From: DAOUJI01 sp965219565
GTDB lineage: Bacteria; Chloroflexota; Dehalococcoidia; Lucifugimonadales; JAGWBF01
Reading direction: 5' to 3'
Length of the DNA stretch: 64,000 bases
Assembly (NCBI GenBank): GCA_965219565.1
Contig: OZ244780.1
Coordinates: 682,001 to 746,000 of the forward strand
How positions within the stretch are numbered: the first letter of the stretch is position 1; every line of letters begins with the position of its first letter. The notes below the pieces were generated by a model. It did no database searches. It was given only the letters and a program-made list of their open reading frames with translations, and had not been told where the DNA came from. Below, piece after piece: positions 1 through 8,689 of this stretch. A program made the translations under genes and the position numbers.

Positions 1-855
1 TTTACCGGGTGGACCATAGCGCCAAAGCCGCCGTCCACCGGGTTGGGGCAATTCGCATGGGACTTCGAATACAGGGAAGAAGACCACGACGACGGAGAAA
101 AACACTTCCTGGGACAGCGGGGCAAGTTCAACGGTGAGGACGTGATAGACATCGTAGTGCGCCAACCCGCCACCTCCCGGTTCATAGCCCGCCACCTGTA
201 CAACTTCTTCGTGGCCGACGAGGTCCAAGTGCCGGCGTGGCTGCACACTCCTCCCAGGGACCCGGTGGCCATCAACCTGATTGCCGACGCTTTCGTGTCC
301 TCGAATTACGAGATGAAAGATACCCTGCGGATGATATTCAAGTCCGACTTCTTCAAGGAGTCCCGGTTCAAGAGGGTGAAGAGTCCCGCTGAGACGATCG
401 CGGGACTGTGCAAGCTGGTGGGAGACTTCAAGTACCCCAGGCTCGGCTTGGAGCTTCTGGGGCTGGAATGTTGGTACATGGGCCAATATTTGAGCGACCC
501 GCCCAGCGTGGAGGGATGGAACCACGGGCACGAGTGGATAGACAGCGGCTCGCTGGTGAAGCGCATCAACCTGGCCGCTGACGCCGTGTCCAACATCGCC
601 TACCCCGGAGTCCAGGCTATGGTGGATCGGATGAGAGGCATGGGCGAGATGGGGCCGGACGAGGCAGTGGACGCATGTCTGGACATGCTGGGTCCGGTCT
701 GGGTGGAGGACGACACCCGCGAGGAGTTGATGACCAATGCTCGCATGAACGGTGGACTGCAATGGGAGACGGACGATCAGGTGAGCGAGTCCACCCAGAG
801 GGTGGCCGACATTCTAGCGTTGATCGTAGCCACGCGGGAGTACCAGTTCTGCTAG
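1..855 (+). CDS. DUF1800 family protein, C-terminal part (gene enters from outside the window)
   Basis: The reading frame is open from base 1 and ends at a TAG at 853-855, so about the first 180 residues lie outside. The visible 284 residues align closely with the full-length paralogue at 5541-6947, from the FTGWTIAPKP segment to the shared C-terminal ATREYQFC. DUF1800 proteins are large, mostly helical proteins of unknown biochemistry, often next to DUF1501 genes. No DUF1501 gene is visible here; the partner is the NHL-repeat gene 74 bp downstream. The same DUF1800-NHL order is repeated on the opposite strand at 6947-4336, which suggests that the pair is a functional unit. The family assignment is good, but no activity can be assigned. 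Confidence 0.85.
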   Translation, partial: FTGWTIAPKPPSTGLGQFAWDFEYREEDHDDGEKHFLGQRGKFNGEDVIDIVVRQPATSRFIARHLYNFFVADEVQVPAWLHTPPRDPVAINLIADAFVSSNYEMKDTLRMIFKSDFFKESRFKRVKSPAETIAGLCKLVGDFKYPRLGLELLGLECWYMGQYLSDPPSVEGWNHGHEWIDSGSLVKRINLAADAVSNIAYPGVQAMVDRMRGMGEMGPDEAVDACLDMLGPVWVEDDTREELMTNARMNGGLQWETDDQVSESTQRVADILALIVATREYQFC

Positions 856-929
856 GCGCCCGTGTTGGTCTTCTGAGATAGTCAATAGCAAAATATCCAG
901 GTGTTTCCGACGCAGGGAAGGAGAGAGGC

Positions 930-2093
930 ATGAGAACGAAATACGTGAATGGGCGGGTATACAACTACGACTTCACCCACGGCTGCTCCGGAGTCGGGGG
1001 CAAGAACTTCTTCTATCCCGTGGACTTCGCCTTGGGGCCCCAGGGAAACATGTACGTGCTCAGCAAGGGCATGGAGTGGTTCCCTTCCCAGGGAATAACC
1101 AAGTGCAACCTGGACCACGAGTTCTTCTGGGAAGACCGTGGGAGGAAATTCATGGACGGGCAGGCCCCGCAGCCCAGTTCCATCGCTGTGGACAGCCAGG
1201 AGAACGTATACGTCTCCGAGGAAATGACCAACCACATATTCATTTTCGACAAGGACGGGAACCGGTTGGGCAGTTGGGGTTCCGGCAGAGAAGTCTACGG
1301 CCTCCACACGCCGGACCGAGGCTCCAACGACGTTGTGCTCAGCGGCCTAGAGGTCGAGGACGACCGCCCTTCCAGTGCTTTAATGCCCCTAGCCAACAAC
1401 TTCACCATGCCCTTCGAACTCTACCTGAAGAAGGTGGGGGCTATGGACACCTCTGGCGACGGCCAATTGAACGGCCCCAACGGCCTCACCTTCGACGAAG
1501 ACGACAGGTTGTTCATCTGCGACAGCCATAACCACCGCGTGCAGATATTCACCAAGGATGGTCAGTTCATCAACAAGTGGGGTCAGTACGGCAGCGACGA
1601 AGGCGACCTGAACCTGCCCTGGGGACTCGCTCTCGATAAGGACCACAACGTCTTTGTCGCCGACTGGGGCAACTCCAGGGTCCAGAAGTTCTCCGATGAC
1701 GGTCATTATCTGGGTTCATTCGGAGGACCCGACTCCGGGAAGGGCCGGCTTTACAGGCCGTCGAGCGTGGCTGTGGACAGCGAAGGCGACGTATACGTCA
1801 CTGACTACGACGCCCACAGGCTGGTTGTCTACGAACCCAACGGCGACTACCTGGCGTCCTTTGACGGCGACTCAGAGGAGCTCTCCCCGTGGGTCCTTGA
1901 GAGGTACGCCATAAACGCCGATGCAGCCAAAGCCCGAAAGCGGGCCGACTTGTCCGTGGAGAGATACTTCAAGTGGCCCGTGACCGTGAACGTAGACGAT
2001 GAGGGACGCATTATCGTCCTTGAAGCGACCAGCGCTCGCATTCAGGTTTATATGAAAGAACGGGACTGGACGGACCCGCCCGAGAACCTATAG
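930..2093 (+). CDS. NHL-repeat beta-propeller protein (paralogue 1)
   Basis: This 387-residue protein contains several NHL repeats of the type 'P.GLA.D.DGNVFVAD..N.RVQKF..DG', clearest at about residues 180-310. NHL repeats fold as a beta-propeller, usually a binding scaffold or, in some families, a lyase or hydrolase. No signal peptide is visible, so it is probably cytoplasmic unless exported by another route. The start is well supported: AAGGAGAG lies just upstream of the ATG. It follows the DUF1800 gene in the same direction and is probably cotranscribed with it. The paralogue at 4336-5481 shares the MRTKYVNGRV start and most repeat positions. A strong hairpin at 2146-2182 ends the unit. 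The ligand or reaction is unknown. Confidence 0.85.
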   Translation: MRTKYVNGRVYNYDFTHGCSGVGGKNFFYPVDFALGPQGNMYVLSKGMEWFPSQGITKCNLDHEFFWEDRGRKFMDGQAPQPSSIAVDSQENVYVSEEMTNHIFIFDKDGNRLGSWGSGREVYGLHTPDRGSNDVVLSGLEVEDDRPSSALMPLANNFTMPFELYLKKVGAMDTSGDGQLNGPNGLTFDEDDRLFICDSHNHRVQIFTKDGQFINKWGQYGSDEGDLNLPWGLALDKDHNVFVADWGNSRVQKFSDDGHYLGSFGGPDSGKGRLYRPSSVAVDSEGDVYVTDYDAHRLVVYEPNGDYLASFDGDSEELSPWVLERYAINADAAKARKRADLSVERYFKWPVTVNVDDEGRIIVLEATSARIQVYMKERDWTDPPENL

Positions 2094-2145
2094 GCTCCTT
2101 CGGGCGATAGCAACGCTCGTAGCTTGAGTAAGAAGAAGTCGGGGA

Positions 2146-2182
2146 AAAAGTCTGGCCCGGGTTTATCCCGGGCCAGACTTTT
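2146..2182. terminator. Bidirectional intrinsic terminator
   Basis: A perfect 16-bp inverted repeat has arms at 2146-2161 and 2167-2182, separated by the loop TTTAT. The arm ends are A-rich on one side and T-rich on the other, so it can work on both strands. It lies between the ends of the convergent NHL gene (stop at 2093) and binding-protein gene (stop at 2206), as expected of a shared terminator. Confidence 0.85.
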
Positions 2183-2205
2183 CTATTTGGGCCAGTTGGG
2201 CTGAC

Positions 2206-4044
2206 CTAGCATTCGAGGTCGCACCACAGGTGCTCGTGCTTCCGCTGGGCCGATACGGAAGCGGGGGCGTTGAAGTTCTTTATCTTGTTGTTGACTATCC
2301 ATCCGGCCATGGTGAAGTAGGAGTTGACGAAGGAGGAGTCCTGCATCAGTATCTCGTTCACCTGCCCCACCAGCTCCTTGCGCCTGGCCGGGTCCAGCTC
2401 CGCCGCGATTTGGTCCCAAAGCGGCTCAGCCTTCTCGTTGTGGTAGCCGGTCTGAAGCTCAGCCATCCTGGAGCCTTTCCTGATGGCCAGGCCGGAAGCG
2501 TCGGCGTCGGGGAATTGGAATGAGTTGAAACCCGAAGCGAAGTCGTACTCCCCTGCGTCGTAGATGGATTGTGCGGCAGCCCTTTCTATCTGTCTTATTT
2601 CAACGTCCCACCCGAGGAATCTCCTGAACTGGTCCTGCAGCAGCACGGCCTGGTCACATCCGTCGGCGACCGGGTAGCAGGCCATCTCGACCTTGAACCC
2701 CTCGCCCGCTCCGGCTTCCTCCAGCAGCCTTTTGGCTTCTGCGATGTCATCGGGGTGCTTCTCACCGTCCAACTCCCTTATGCCGGGCATCTGCAGGGCC
2801 TCTTCCGCAGTGAAGCTCCATGCGTATCCCGGAGGGACCGGGGTCCCCAACAGATGTATCCCTCCAAAGGTCTGGATTATCGGCTGACGGTGCACTGCCA
2901 GGTGTATGGCCCTTCTTACCCTGGGGTCGTCGAAGGGGGCCCTCCTGGCGTTCATGTGCACGCCCGTCGTCCAGAACGGACCTCCGAAGTGGGCGGTTAT
3001 ATCGCCCTCACTCTCCTCCACCAACTGTTTGGTGGACTTGACGCTCAGGTTGCTTACCATGGAGCTGCTCATGAGCACCTGCTCAGCTTTGTAGGCGGCT
3101 ACGATGGCCGCTTCTTCGGTTATTACGAAATGGCGGAGTTCATCGACGTAGGGCCGCCCCTCTTTGAAGTAGTCCGGGTTCTTAATGTTCTGGGTCGAGA
3201 CGTCCTTTACGAATTCGCCCATTCGGAAAGGCCCGGAGCCGATGATGGACTTCGGGTCCTTGAAGCTGGCGAACACCCCCGCCTCCACCTGGTGCTTGGG
3301 GAGAATGGTGGCGGAAGTTTCGATGGCTAGAATGGGCATAAAGGCGGCGGAAGGCGTCTTTGTCTTGATCTCGACGGTCGTGGCGTCCACCGCCCTGGAC
3401 GAATCGTAGTAGACTTTAAGGCTTAGGGATGTGCTGCTTCGACGAGCGCCCACTTCCTCTATGATGCGGGGGTCGTTGAGAGTCTCCGGCTCCATAAACA
3501 ACGCCAAGCTAAACACCACGTCCTCGGACGTAACAGGCTCACCGTCGTGGAAACGGGCGTTCTCATTTAGATAGAAGGTGTAAGTGATGCCGTCGTCAGC
3601 CACGGTCCATTCTCGGGCCAAGTCGCCCCTTAAGTCATCCAGCGGCTCGGATTCCGGGTTGTATTCGACAAGTTGGCTGTACATCGGCGGTATTTGAATC
3701 CACGCAGCGAACACCCCTATCGAGAGAAAGTCCAGCGCCGGCTGGTTGTTGGCCTGCAAATTTATCACGCCTCCGAATATCCCCTCCGTCTTAGGCGGGC
3801 TGGTGGGCGTAGGGACGGCCGTCGGTGTAGCGGTAAGCTGAGCGCGAGTCGGCTGAACGGCCGCAGGTGTGTCCGTAGGCGCGTCGGTCGGCGGGACAGC
3901 CGTGGCAGGCACAGGTGTGTCAGCGACTTGAGGAGGCGTGGTGGCCGTAGCGGCAGGCTCATCCTCTCCGCCACAGGAAACAGCCGTCACAAGGACAAGA
4001 ATCAGTCCTATCACCAGGAACCAATGTACGTTCTTAGAAATCAT
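2206..4044 (-). CDS. ABC transporter substrate-binding lipoprotein, family 5 (peptide/opine type)
   Basis: This is a 612-residue family-5 solute-binding protein. These bind oligopeptides, nickel, opines or sugars outside the membrane and hand them to an ABC permease. The N-terminus has a hydrophobic signal ending in a lipobox (TAVSC), followed by a Thr/Pro/Ala-rich linker of about 50 residues that tethers the domain to the lipid anchor. Typical family segments follow, such as 'Y.FYL...RFHDGEPVTSEDVVFS' near residue 165. I chose the internal ATG at 4044 because GAGGT lies 6 bases upstream; an in-frame start 10 codons further up lacks this. No permease or ATPase genes are adjacent, so the protein is an orphan, and its substrate cannot be predicted. 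It sits between two mirrored DUF1800-NHL pairs. Confidence 0.9.
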   Translation of the reverse strand: MISKNVHWFLVIGLILVLVTAVSCGGEDEPAATATTPPQVADTPVPATAVPPTDAPTDTPAAVQPTRAQLTATPTAVPTPTSPPKTEGIFGGVINLQANNQPALDFLSIGVFAAWIQIPPMYSQLVEYNPESEPLDDLRGDLAREWTVADDGITYTFYLNENARFHDGEPVTSEDVVFSLALFMEPETLNDPRIIEEVGARRSSTSLSLKVYYDSSRAVDATTVEIKTKTPSAAFMPILAIETSATILPKHQVEAGVFASFKDPKSIIGSGPFRMGEFVKDVSTQNIKNPDYFKEGRPYVDELRHFVITEEAAIVAAYKAEQVLMSSSMVSNLSVKSTKQLVEESEGDITAHFGGPFWTTGVHMNARRAPFDDPRVRRAIHLAVHRQPIIQTFGGIHLLGTPVPPGYAWSFTAEEALQMPGIRELDGEKHPDDIAEAKRLLEEAGAGEGFKVEMACYPVADGCDQAVLLQDQFRRFLGWDVEIRQIERAAAQSIYDAGEYDFASGFNSFQFPDADASGLAIRKGSRMAELQTGYHNEKAEPLWDQIAAELDPARRKELVGQVNEILMQDSSFVNSYFTMAGWIVNNKIKNFNAPASVSAQRKHEHLWCDLEC

Positions 4045-4100
4045 CGGCTCACCTCGTAGTATTCGTTGAATCACATTCCTAAAACCTTATGAATTGGGGT

Positions 4101-4130
4101 ACGCTAGCACGGTGGTATTCACCATGTCAA
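4101..4130 (-). promoter_or_regulatory. Predicted promoter of the binding-lipoprotein gene
   Basis: On the minus strand TTGACA (4130-4125) is followed after 18 bases by TAGCGT (4106-4101), about 60 bases upstream of the chosen start codon. The -35 box is perfect and the -10 box is weak. The 4045-4335 gap holds nothing else that I recognise. Confidence 0.45.
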
Positions 4131-4335
4131 TAGGTTAGGGCAAATACGGAGGCGTCGGTCAGCGCCTTTGATCGAATGCCAAGTGACCACCAAGAACTAA
4201 GACGACGAAACCCGTAGGGATTGAAGCAAAATCGACGCCGGTCGGCTGCCATCGAAATAGGCAACGCCTACGCAGCCCCCTGGTGAGAAGCGCCGGCGAT
4301 GATGCCCCCTGTTCACGAGACGCCCGGCGAACTGT

Positions 4336-5481
4336 TTAAAGGTTGTACGGAGGCTCCGCCCAGTTCTGTTCTTTTACGTAAATCTGCAAGCGGCAGGCGA
4401 TGGCTTCCAGCACCATGATTCGCCCTTCGTTGTCTACGTTGACCGCCACCGGCCTCCGGAACTTCTGCTCTCGGCTCAGGTCGGCCCTCTTGCGGGCCTT
4501 TTGGAAGCCTGGATTCTGCATCAGCTTCTCTTGGGCCCAAGGGGTGATCTGGTCGGCGTCCCCGTGGAAGGAAGTCAGGAACTCTCCATCAGAGTCGTAT
4601 ACAACCAACCGCTGGCCGCCCCAGTCGGTGACATAGACGTCGCCGTCCCTGTCCACGGCCACGCTGGAGGGGTGGTCCAGTTCGCCGTCTCCGCTGCCCG
4701 CCGCGCCGAAGGTGGCCAGATGACGCCCGTCGTCGGAAAACTTCTGGACCCGGGAGTTGGCCCAGTCAGCCACGTAGACGTTGTGGTCCTTGTCGAGGGT
4801 GAGTCCCCAGGGCAGGTTCAACTCGCCCTCGTCGGTCCCATGCTGACCCCATTTACTGATAAATTGTCCGTCTTTGGTGAAAATCTGGATACGGTGGTTG
4901 TTGCTATCGGAGACGAACAAGCGGTCGTCCTCGTCAAAGGTGAGGCCGTTGGGGCCGTTCAACTCGCCGTCGCCGGTTGCGTCCATCGCCCCTATCTTCT
5001 TCAGGTATTGCTCGAAAGGTATGCTGAAGTTGTTTGCGATGGGCATCAATCCGGGAAGGTCAGTTTGGAAGTCATTGGAAGTCCTCTGAGGAGTCGTCAG
5101 CCCGCCCAGAACTCCTGAACCCCAGTCCCCGGCACGCTTTCCGTCACTGTCGAATATGTAGATGTGGTTCGTCATCTCGTCAGAAACGTACACATTGTCC
5201 TGGCTGTCCACAGCTATCGAGCTGGGCACCGGAGCCTGGCCATCCATGAACCCTGTGTCCGTCTGGTTTCCCCGGTCCTCCCACAGCAAACGGTGGTCCA
5301 GGGTCACCTTGCTGATGCCGTGGCACGTCACAAACTCGCAGCCTTTGTTCAACACGTACAAGCTGCCTTCAGAGCCAACTGCGAAGTCCACCGGAAAGAA
5401 GAAATTCTCGCCTCCGATGCCGATCCCACCAAGGCAGTAGTCGTAGTTAAACACTCGACCGTTGACGTATTTAGTTCTCAT
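4336..5481 (-). CDS. NHL-repeat beta-propeller protein (paralogue 2)
   Basis: This 381-residue NHL-repeat protein is clearly paralogous to the one at 930-2093: both begin MRTKYVNGRV, have the same repeat order and end in a PP.NL motif. NHL units such as 'NLPWGLTLDKDHNVYVAD' and 'LDHPSSVAVDRDGDVYVTD' occur near residues 215-300. No signal peptide is seen. AAGGAGAG precedes the ATG. It starts 59 bp after the end of the DUF1800 gene at 5541-6947 and is most likely its operon partner. The first and last thirds are the most conserved between paralogues, while loops around residue 130 differ in length. The function is unknown; a beta-propeller scaffold paired with DUF1800 is the best description. 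Confidence 0.85.
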   Translation of the reverse strand: MRTKYVNGRVFNYDYCLGGIGIGGENFFFPVDFAVGSEGSLYVLNKGCEFVTCHGISKVTLDHRLLWEDRGNQTDTGFMDGQAPVPSSIAVDSQDNVYVSDEMTNHIYIFDSDGKRAGDWGSGVLGGLTTPQRTSNDFQTDLPGLMPIANNFSIPFEQYLKKIGAMDATGDGELNGPNGLTFDEDDRLFVSDSNNHRIQIFTKDGQFISKWGQHGTDEGELNLPWGLTLDKDHNVYVADWANSRVQKFSDDGRHLATFGAAGSGDGELDHPSSVAVDRDGDVYVTDWGGQRLVVYDSDGEFLTSFHGDADQITPWAQEKLMQNPGFQKARKRADLSREQKFRRPVAVNVDNEGRIMVLEAIACRLQIYVKEQNWAEPPYNL

Positions 5482-5540
5482 GCTTCTCTCCTTACAGGAA
5501 TCGGGCCAGACATCGAAAACACACCGGCGACTCCGGTCGC

Positions 5541-6947
5541 CTAGCAGAACTGGTACTCCCTCGTAGCAACCGCCAGGGCGAGGATGTCCAGCACCTTCTG
5601 GGCGGACTCTCTCGTTTGTTCAGCCGTTTCCCACTTCAGTCCGCCGCTCAACCGAGCTTTGGTGATCAACTCCTCACGTGTGTCGGACTCAACCTCCACA
5701 GGACCCAATATGTCAAGACATGCGTCCACGGACTCCTCCGGACTCAGCTCTCCCATGCCCCTCACCCTGTCCACCATCGCCTGGACTCCGGGGTAGGCAA
5801 TGTTGGACACCGCGTCGGCGGCGAAGTTGATGCGCTTCACCAGCGAGCCGCTGTCTATCCACTCGTACCCGTGGTTCCACCCCTCCACGCTGGGCGGGTT
5901 CCCCAGGAACTGACCCATATAGGAGGTCTCGACACCCAATAGCTCCAGCCCCAGCCTGGGATATTTGAAGTCGCCCACCAGCTTGCACAGCCCTGCCACC
6001 GTCTCGGCCGGACTTTTCACCCTCTTGAACCGGGACTCCTTGAAGAAGTCGGAGGTGAATATCATCCTCAACGTGGGTTTCATCTCGTAGCCGGAGGAGA
6101 CGAAGGCGTCAGCGATGAGGTTGACGGCCACGGGGTCCTGGGGAGGAGTGTGGAGCCAGGACGGGACTTGCACTTCGTCAGCCACAAAGAAGTTGTACAG
6201 GTGGCGCGCTATGAACCTGGCCGTCGCGGGCTGGCGGACTATGATGTCGATTACGTCCTCGCCGTTGAACTTGCCCCGCTGCCCCAGGAAATGCTTTTCG
6301 CCGTCGTCGTGGTCGTCTTCCCGGTACTCGAAGTCCCAGGTGAAGCGGGAGCTCCCTCCCTGGGTCGGCTTTGGCGCAATGGTCCAGCCGGTAAAGGCCC
6401 GGGCGCACTCGAACACGTCCTCTTCGGTGTAGTTGCCCTGGCCCATGGAGAAGAGTTCAAGCAGCTCCCGGCCCCAGTTTTCGTTGGGCTGGTCTTTATG
6501 GTTGTAGTTGTTGTCCAGCCAGTAGATCATGGCCGGGTCCTTGGCCAGCTCTATCAGCAGCTCGTGATAGTTGCCCATGCCATAGGCCCTGAACATTCTC
6601 ATCTGGCGAGCCAACTCCTGGGCGTTGTCTATCTTGGCGTCGCCAGTGGCGAAGATGGTGTGCCAGAAGAGGGCCATCTTCTCCTCTAAGGGACGCGGGT
6701 TATTGACAAGATGATAGATATGAATCGAGGCCGCTTCCGGCGGAATTGTTCCGCTTTCCAGCGACGGGTATATGCGATGAAGCAGGTTGGCGTCCATGGA
6801 TGGTATGCCGTACTCTTCAGGGTCCACCAATTCGTCTACGACCCGGTCGTAACCCTTGGCCAACAGCACGTCTAACTCGTCGGGAGTCGCTGCGAATCCC
6901 GCCCGCCTCATCAAGTGCGCCATTTGAGCTCTTTCTTGGTCTGACAT
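5541..6947 (-). CDS. DUF1800 domain-containing protein (full length)
   Basis: The gene encodes a complete 468-residue DUF1800 protein. The N-terminus shows the characteristic 'LMRRAGFAATP.EL' segment, and conserved features include 'RPLEEKMALFWHTIFAT' near residue 90 and 'NENWGRELLELFSMG' near residue 155. The family is widespread in environmental bacteria, but its biochemical role has not been established. There is no signal peptide. No clear ribosome-binding site precedes the ATG, but the family alignment fits this start. A good promoter lies about 100 bases upstream. The NHL gene follows on the same strand. It is very similar over its C-terminal 280 residues to the partial gene at 1-855, so the two DUF1800-NHL pairs probably arose by duplication. 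Confidence 0.88.
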   Translation of the reverse strand: MSDQERAQMAHLMRRAGFAATPDELDVLLAKGYDRVVDELVDPEEYGIPSMDANLLHRIYPSLESGTIPPEAASIHIYHLVNNPRPLEEKMALFWHTIFATGDAKIDNAQELARQMRMFRAYGMGNYHELLIELAKDPAMIYWLDNNYNHKDQPNENWGRELLELFSMGQGNYTEEDVFECARAFTGWTIAPKPTQGGSSRFTWDFEYREDDHDDGEKHFLGQRGKFNGEDVIDIIVRQPATARFIARHLYNFFVADEVQVPSWLHTPPQDPVAVNLIADAFVSSGYEMKPTLRMIFTSDFFKESRFKRVKSPAETVAGLCKLVGDFKYPRLGLELLGVETSYMGQFLGNPPSVEGWNHGYEWIDSGSLVKRINFAADAVSNIAYPGVQAMVDRVRGMGELSPEESVDACLDILGPVEVESDTREELITKARLSGGLKWETAEQTRESAQKVLDILALAVATREYQFC

Positions 6948-7280
6948 GATGTGCGCCCCCTTACCGAATGGCCCGGATACGCCTGGAGCTCTTGCCGGAT
7001 GAAGGTGAAGTGAAAGGAACTACGGCGCCCCGTTTATTTGCGAAAAAGATACAATCTATGCGTCTATCTGTCAATATGTTCGTATTTGTAGCTGCAATAA
7101 ATACTACATTCACTAATACGCGGACTATGCACAGCTACGACTCCACCCGATTTTGTATGGAACCTTAGGAAGACCTTCGTCATACAAGCGAACGCCGCCA
7201 TCCGACGTCTCCTCGAAAGTCGGGAGGCGCTATCACCCAAACCCATTCCAAGGGAGGGGTAATTCAAAGGCCTCCCAATT
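6948..7280. other. Intergenic region, AT-rich, with promoter
   Basis: This 333-bp stretch is more AT-rich than its surroundings around 7020-7130. It holds the predicted promoter at 7046-7074. I see no coding sequence or structured RNA in it. Confidence 0.5.
7046..7074 (-). promoter_or_regulatory. Predicted sigma-70-type promoter of the DUF1800-NHL operon
   Basis: On the minus strand TTGACA (7074-7069) is followed after exactly 17 bases by TATCTT (7051-7046). Transcription would begin near 7040, giving a leader of about 90 bases before the DUF1800 start codon at 6947. The -35 is a perfect match and the -10 matches four of six consensus bases. Confidence 0.6.
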
Positions 7281-8207
7281 CTATAGCACGGCGATGGGGT
7301 TCACCGGCGACCCGGTGCCGCCGATCACCTTCAGCGGGGCGATAGTCAACATGAATTCGTAGCGTCCTTCTTCGGAGCAGGCTATGGCCAACGGTTCCAG
7401 AAGGGCGTTGTCCACCAGGCCCACTCCGTATGAGGATATGGCAGCGTGTATCGCCCAGGGGATGTCGTACCCCTTTGGGTTGCAGTCCATCATGTCCCAA
7501 ACGAGGATGCACACGTCGTGGTCACGGATGAACGGCATGCAGGAAACGTGGAGACCGGGCCTTACTGACCCGGCGCGCCCCAGCCAGGGATGGTCGTCAG
7601 GGCGGGCCCTGATGCAGGCGTCCCTGCCGCTGTACACCACCAGTGCGTCCCCCGGCCTCACCGACACACCCTGGGCCTTGGCTATGTCCTCAAGCTCCCA
7701 CCCGTGGACGGGTCGATCTTCTGTCACGTATGGCTCATTGCGGAATTTAGGCACGTCGAGCAGCACCCCCCGAGTGACTATTGCATCAGCCCACTTATCC
7801 ACTCCGCCGAATTTGGCGCCGTGGAAGGTGATCTCCTCGGCTGGGTCCCTCCCGTTGTACATACGCCCGTAGTTCCAGATGTGGGAGATGGCGTCAAGAT
7901 GGGTCGCCGCCGAGCCGTGAAAGGCGATGCCCAGGTAGTCGGCGGCATAGCCGCTGTCCGGGGCGACGTTGTGAGAGTACATCCAGTGCTCCGCCGGGGT
8001 CGGGTTCCACGGGGCCGGTTCTTTGGGGAAGGGCCTGCTGAGGGAGACCGTCCTGCCGCTGACCACCAGCTTTGCAGCCTCTATCCGCACTTCAGGAGTG
8101 ATGAGGTTAACCGCGCCCACGTCATCGTCGTCGCCCCATCGTCCCCAGTTGTTCCGCTCGTTGAAATAGGATTGCACCTCTTCGAACGTCGGCAGTCGCC
8201 TCTCCAT
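7281..8207 (-). CDS. Cyclase family protein (kynurenine formamidase-like metal hydrolase)
   Basis: This 308-residue protein belongs to the cyclase/kynurenine formamidase-like family (PF04199), metal-dependent hydrolases or isomerases acting on amide or lactone bonds. The diagnostic metal-binding motif appears as HGSAATHLDAISH near residue 97, a variant of the usual HxGTHxDxPxH, so the metal-binding His and Asp positions are kept. Another conserved part is 'RPGDALVVYSGRDA' near residue 180. No signal peptide is present. A strong AGGAGGT lies just upstream of the ATG. No neighbour suggests the substrate. Paralogues of this length in environmental bacteria are usually annotated simply as cyclase family protein, and I would not go further. 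Confidence 0.85.
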   Translation of the reverse strand: MERRLPTFEEVQSYFNERNNWGRWGDDDDVGAVNLITPEVRIEAAKLVVSGRTVSLSRPFPKEPAPWNPTPAEHWMYSHNVAPDSGYAADYLGIAFHGSAATHLDAISHIWNYGRMYNGRDPAEEITFHGAKFGGVDKWADAIVTRGVLLDVPKFRNEPYVTEDRPVHGWELEDIAKAQGVSVRPGDALVVYSGRDACIRARPDDHPWLGRAGSVRPGLHVSCMPFIRDHDVCILVWDMMDCNPKGYDIPWAIHAAISSYGVGLVDNALLEPLAIACSEEGRYEFMLTIAPLKVIGGTGSPVNPIAVL

Positions 8208-8689
8208 CTCGGTACCTCCTCCACTGTTGAATTGAAACCGGGAATATCAAGCTGTCATGTTTCGTTCGTTCGCGAGCCTAGTCTGAGCCGGCCGGAGGGT
8301 TGGGAGCGTGGAAATCGTCAACGGATTGGCCGCCTCATTCGACTAACCACGCGGGGTTAAGGTCGTATACATTATGCCTGATTTCCGGGCCATGTGTTAG
8401 CCCGGCGGGCACATCAGGGCGTTTCGCCCACCAGTAAGTTGACCTGCCCCGGTCTTTGCACTGGCCGCTAGGTTAGTCCGACAAGCATCGGGACAGGTTC
8501 GGCAGTCAGGAAAGCCTCCGGCAGTATGCTCTAAGAGAAGGCCGTCCAGCCCCCGGTCGCTGCCTGGAACCCTTTGCACTTGAGCAGCTCCTCCTCAACA
8601 ATGGACGGTCCGTATTTAGCCGCCCTACATCCGTCCGATGTCACGGGTATGGACCGACTGTCCGGCTCAGTCGCCTCAGGCTGTTTGAA
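8208..8689. other. Intergenic region with two small hairpins, no gene
   Basis: In this 482-bp gap two adjacent inverted repeats stand out: CCGGGC/GCCCGG (8385-8390 and 8400-8405) and GGGCG/CGCCC (8417-8421 and 8425-8429). They could form a small structured RNA or end the subtilase transcript coming from the right. No T-tract follows on either strand. I see no convincing open reading frame. Confidence 0.35.

Noticed and set aside
3673..4059. Plus-strand open frame of 128 codons opposite the first binding lipoprotein
   Set aside because: It is the complement of the signal and Thr/Pro linker of the lipoprotein, Arg-rich, and has no ribosome-binding site.
8440..8560. A sequence resembling a B12 box (GTCAGGAAAGCCTCCGGC) that could indicate a cobalamin riboswitch
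   Set aside because: Upstream elements are out of order, and on the plus strand it would face the end of the minus-strand subtilase gene, with no gene to regulate.
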